A DNA stretch of 64,000 nt, taken from the NCBI GenBank assembly GCA_044361315.1, contig JBIKJA010000005.1, positions 124,001-188,000 of the forward strand. Direction: 5' to 3'. A program made the translations under genes and the position numbers. The DNA comes from Crocinitomix sp044361315 (GTDB lineage: Bacteria; Bacteroidota; Bacteroidia; Flavobacteriales_D; Crocinitomicaceae). Below, in pieces: positions 61,931-64,000 of this stretch. Under the pieces are notes generated by a model. That model saw nothing but the letters and a program-made list of their open reading frames with translations. It was not told the origin of the DNA and did no database searches. Position 1 is the first letter of the stretch, and each line of letters starts with the position of its first letter.

Positions 61931-61964
61931 AAAAGAGTTCTGTTTAAATGAACAGAACTCTTTT
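61931..61964 (-). terminator. Terminator of the thioesterase gene
   Basis: AAAAGAGTTCTGTT (61931-61944) and AACAGAACTCTTTT (61951-61964) form a perfect 14-bp stem with a 6-base loop, continuing into T bases on the minus strand. A second 7-bp hairpin (TTGAGGG...CCCTCAA, 61987-62006) lies between it and the gene. Confidence 0.8.
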
Positions 61965-62064
61965 CAAAACCAATAAATGTTAAACATTGAGGGAACCACC
62001 CCTCAACACTATAACGTACAAATTACGAAAAGGTTTGATCGTAACCAAGTTTTTTTTAATTTTT

Positions 62065-62613
62065 TTATTTAAACTGAATCACGCATCGATTCTCTTCCAA
62101 CCCTTTTATCATGTCCGAAGTGCTTAAAACATGTACTTCTTGTTGTAATAAGTGAGTGATTTCTTGACGTTTTTCTTTTAATGTTTTTGCATCATAAAAT
62201 CGTCGAACATCGGTCTCATTTTCAAGAATTAAGGAAGGAACTGTCAATAATTGACCATTGTCGTCTTTGGCAACCATCGTAAAATAACACGAATTGGTGT
62301 GTTTTAATTCGCCCGTTTTAGGTTTTAACGATTCCACCCGAATTCCAATAATCATGGACGAATTACCCACGTAGTTTATGGAGGCCGAAAGTGAAACCAA
62401 CTCACCTACCTCGACAGGTTCACGAAACTCTACGCCATCCACCGAAACGGTGACACAATAAGCTCCTGAATGCTTTGCAGCACAAACATAAGCAACCTTG
62501 TCCATTAACGATAATAAAATTCCTCCGTGAACCTTTCCAGAAAAATTAGCGAAGGAAGGAATCATTAATTCGGTAATGATGGTTTTGGAAAAATTAACTG
62601 TTTTTGCTTGCAT
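62065..62613 (-). CDS. Hotdog-fold acyl-CoA thioesterase (YciA/BFIT-like)
   Basis: A 182-residue thioesterase that hydrolyses acyl-CoA to free acid and CoA. The hotdog helix and catalytic region read FSGKVHGGILLSLMDKVAYV, with the conserved Asp in SLMD, followed by VTVSVDGVEFREPVEVGELV and IIGIRVESLKPKTGE. The C-terminal extension (about 135-182, helical) is longer than YciA. The substrate chain length is not predictable. It has its own terminator. Confidence 0.88.
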   Translation of the reverse strand: MQAKTVNFSKTIITELMIPSFANFSGKVHGGILLSLMDKVAYVCAAKHSGAYCVTVSVDGVEFREPVEVGELVSLSASINYVGNSSMIIGIRVESLKPKTGELKHTNSCYFTMVAKDDNGQLLTVPSLILENETDVRRFYDAKTLKEKRQEITHLLQQEVHVLSTSDMIKGLEENRCVIQFK

Positions 62614-62617
62614 AAAA

Positions 62618-62860
62618 TTATTTTAATAAGACAATTGGGAAATCACGTACAAAACTATAACCGGTTGGATATTGAAATGTTCCCATCACAACACTATAAT
62701 TCAACAAAGAAATCCAATCAAGTTGCACCACTAAAGGAATTACCATATAATCATACCAGTGACTTTCGTACCCTAGGTAAATTGAATTATTATAACCTGC
62801 TTGCAAATATCGATAGCGGAGGCTATAATAATATCTTCCTTGATATGAGTTAATTATCAT
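62618..62860 (-). CDS. Doubtful small Tyr-rich frame
   Basis: An 80-codon frame very rich in Tyr and hydrophobics (GRYYYSLRYRYLQAGYNN, then DYMVIPLVVQLDWISLL), ending 4 bp before the thioesterase start on the same strand. The start is uncertain; the frame opens after a stop at about 62880. It may be a remnant or a small protein co-transcribed with the thioesterase. Confidence 0.3.
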   Translation of the reverse strand: MIINSYQGRYYYSLRYRYLQAGYNNSIYLGYESHWYDYMVIPLVVQLDWISLLNYSVVMGTFQYPTGYSFVRDFPIVLLK

Positions 62861-63164
62861 ATTACCATAGACCTCTTGTTAGATAATGACACCTAAATTA
62901 AACGTCTTATTATCCCCATTCCTGACTCATCTCCACCCACAAATTTAGATTTGCCATGCCCATTATAAAAACGAATATAGATATCCTGACTTTACATAAA
63001 AAAAGTACCCAAAAAACATAAAATAAAGACAAAAGAGCTCATGACAAATTTTTAATTCGAAAATATCAAAAAAATCAATCTGTCATGAAATTCACCAGTT
63101 TTATATTAAAAATATACGACATCTGACGCAGGGCAGTTGATAGGAACCAGAAGCTTGCATAATA

Positions 63165-63341
63165 ATGCAAAAAAAACAAGGGGCAGGAAAACCCTATCCC
63201 GAAGGGATCAAATATTTTCAGAGGGTTGGAGGAAAAAATATTTACGACTCCGAAGGTGCCGCAAAAGAAGGATTTCACATTTTGAAGAGGTTCCATCCCC
63301 CTGCTGGGATACGGTGGGTGAGGTTAATTTATGTTGGATGA
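63165..63341 (+). CDS. Short protein-like frame in a GC-rich patch
   Basis: A 58-codon frame reading GAGKPYPEGIKYFQRVGGKN, then IYDSEGAAKEGFHILKRFHP and ending LIYVG. The composition is far more protein-like than the surrounding A/T-rich DNA, and the patch is G/C-richer than its flanks. I do not recognise it. It could be a fragment left by an insertion. The gap 62881-63353 shows no other gene. Confidence 0.3.
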   Translation: MQKKQGAGKPYPEGIKYFQRVGGKNIYDSEGAAKEGFHILKRFHPPAGIRWVRLIYVG

Positions 63342-63353
63342 TTAAATCCTGAT

Positions 63354-64000
63354 TCAAATTTCACTCCCTCCCCATTCTACCAACGTCAAACCTTTACGAA
63401 CAAAGGGGTTTAATAAAGGAGTATTCAAAAAATTTTGTTTTAATTCGATTTCACTGCCTTCAAATAATAAATAAATCCGAAGCATGGCATCTGGCGCAGG
63501 ATTGACATTGATTCCTGCGATTTCATTGGTATAAACTTCATCCACCAAAAATTGGATGGTTGCATACTGATGTTTCTCAATTTGTGGCCCCCAAAAAGTT
63601 ATAAAATCAGTCATTTCTGTTTGATTTAAGCCCAATCGGGTCAAGGTGTATTCCAAAAACGAGATCGTTGAATCGGTTTGAATAAAATAACCTTCCATTC
63701 CGGTTGGTGTGGTCGTAAATCCTAACTCAGACGAGATACCTTCCCAAAAGAAGTAAGGATAGATTTTTTGATCCGCCGTATTTACCATCCCTTTTTTGGA
63801 AACATTTACTCGCCAACCATTGTCATATCTCGGATACATAAAAGTTAAATCGCCTTTAAAATCTATAGAAAGTTCAATATCAGTGGGTTTTTCTGAATAG
63901 AGATAAATGACGGGTTTTTCAACTTGGTGATAATATCTTAACTGGTTAGAATAAAAATTAATCTCCATTTCGTATCCACTTTTGAAAACTAGGTTATAAG
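63354..64000 (-). CDS. Conserved Bacteroidota protein, C-terminal part (cut by right edge)
   Basis: The minus-strand frame is open to the right edge of the window, so the N-terminus is missing; about 214 residues are visible. An internal Met at 63968 should not be taken as the start. The phrase VEKPVIYLYSEKPTDIELSI, then GDLTFMYPRYDNGWRVNVS and YPYFFWEG, is a pattern I associate with a conserved secreted or periplasmic Bacteroidota family of unknown function. No sorting domain is seen at the C-terminus (LTLVEWGGSEI). Confidence 0.7.
   Translation of the reverse strand, partial: YNLVFKSGYEMEINFYSNQLRYYHQVEKPVIYLYSEKPTDIELSIDFKGDLTFMYPRYDNGWRVNVSKKGMVNTADQKIYPYFFWEGISSELGFTTTPTGMEGYFIQTDSTISFLEYTLTRLGLNQTEMTDFITFWGPQIEKHQYATIQFLVDEVYTNEIAGINVNPAPDAMLRIYLLFEGSEIELKQNFLNTPLLNPFVRKGLTLVEWGGSEI

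Overview
The window is low-GC chromosomal DNA from a member of the Bacteroidota, most likely Flavobacteriales. This placement is inferred from gene content and from promoters that match the Bacteroidota -7 element TAnnTTTG. Supporting gene content includes T9SS sorting-domain proteins, a DUF1800/DUF1501 pair, a FecI/FecR/STN-receptor unit, DUF4249, DUF4268, DUF6155, a Dps/OxyR pair and a type II-C CRISPR-Cas9 locus. I cannot name the genus from sequence alone.

Layout. 1-9.2 kb: a TonB-dependent receptor cut by the left edge with its DUF4249 lipoprotein, a divergent dps/oxyR pair, then an ECF sigma factor, FecR anti-sigma and STN-type receptor in one run. 9.2-15 kb: three tandem terminator-like hairpins, two RNA-modification genes (Dus, TruC-like), a YitT-family membrane protein, and a small operon (DUF2892, lipoprotein, cation diffusion facilitator) behind a promoter with a Crp/Fnr-like palindrome. 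15-24 kb: the CRISPR-Cas locus. It holds a solitary degenerate repeat, a divergently transcribed tracrRNA, cas9 (1461 aa with all catalytic residues), cas1, cas2, a short leader-like gap and a 36-repeat array.

24-40 kb: ornithine aminotransferase, an alpha-solenoid protein, YigZ, an M42-type peptidase, a secreted DUF1800-DUF1501-T9SS operon, an arylamine N-acetyltransferase, a PqiA-like membrane protein with a lipoprotein and a large T9SS choice-of-anchor-B protein, and a left-handed beta-helix protein. 40-51 kb: a large glycine-rich T9SS protein, a membrane glycosyltransferase, a TrkH/TrkA potassium uptake pair, a T9SS protein next to a collagen-repeat protein, an M28 peptidase and a cold-shock protein. 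51-64 kb: a PIF1-like helicase, a GNAT pseudogene, a J-domain/KTSC protein, a TPR protein overlapping an iron-sulfur-less endonuclease III, a BaiN-type flavoprotein, a lipoprotein/outer-membrane pair, a thioesterase and a gene cut by the right edge.

The most notable material is the CRISPR-Cas9 locus. The tracrRNA can be folded by eye against the repeat. A second, solitary repeat lies 600 bp upstream of cas9 and shares a variant base with the two oldest-looking array repeats. Two neighbouring spacers are near-identical and differ only in the seed. Each repeat also carries a possible promoter. Outside the locus there is a four-copy family of structured intergenic repeats (about 85-131 bp), several decayed gene fragments, and a set of genes that look leaderless.
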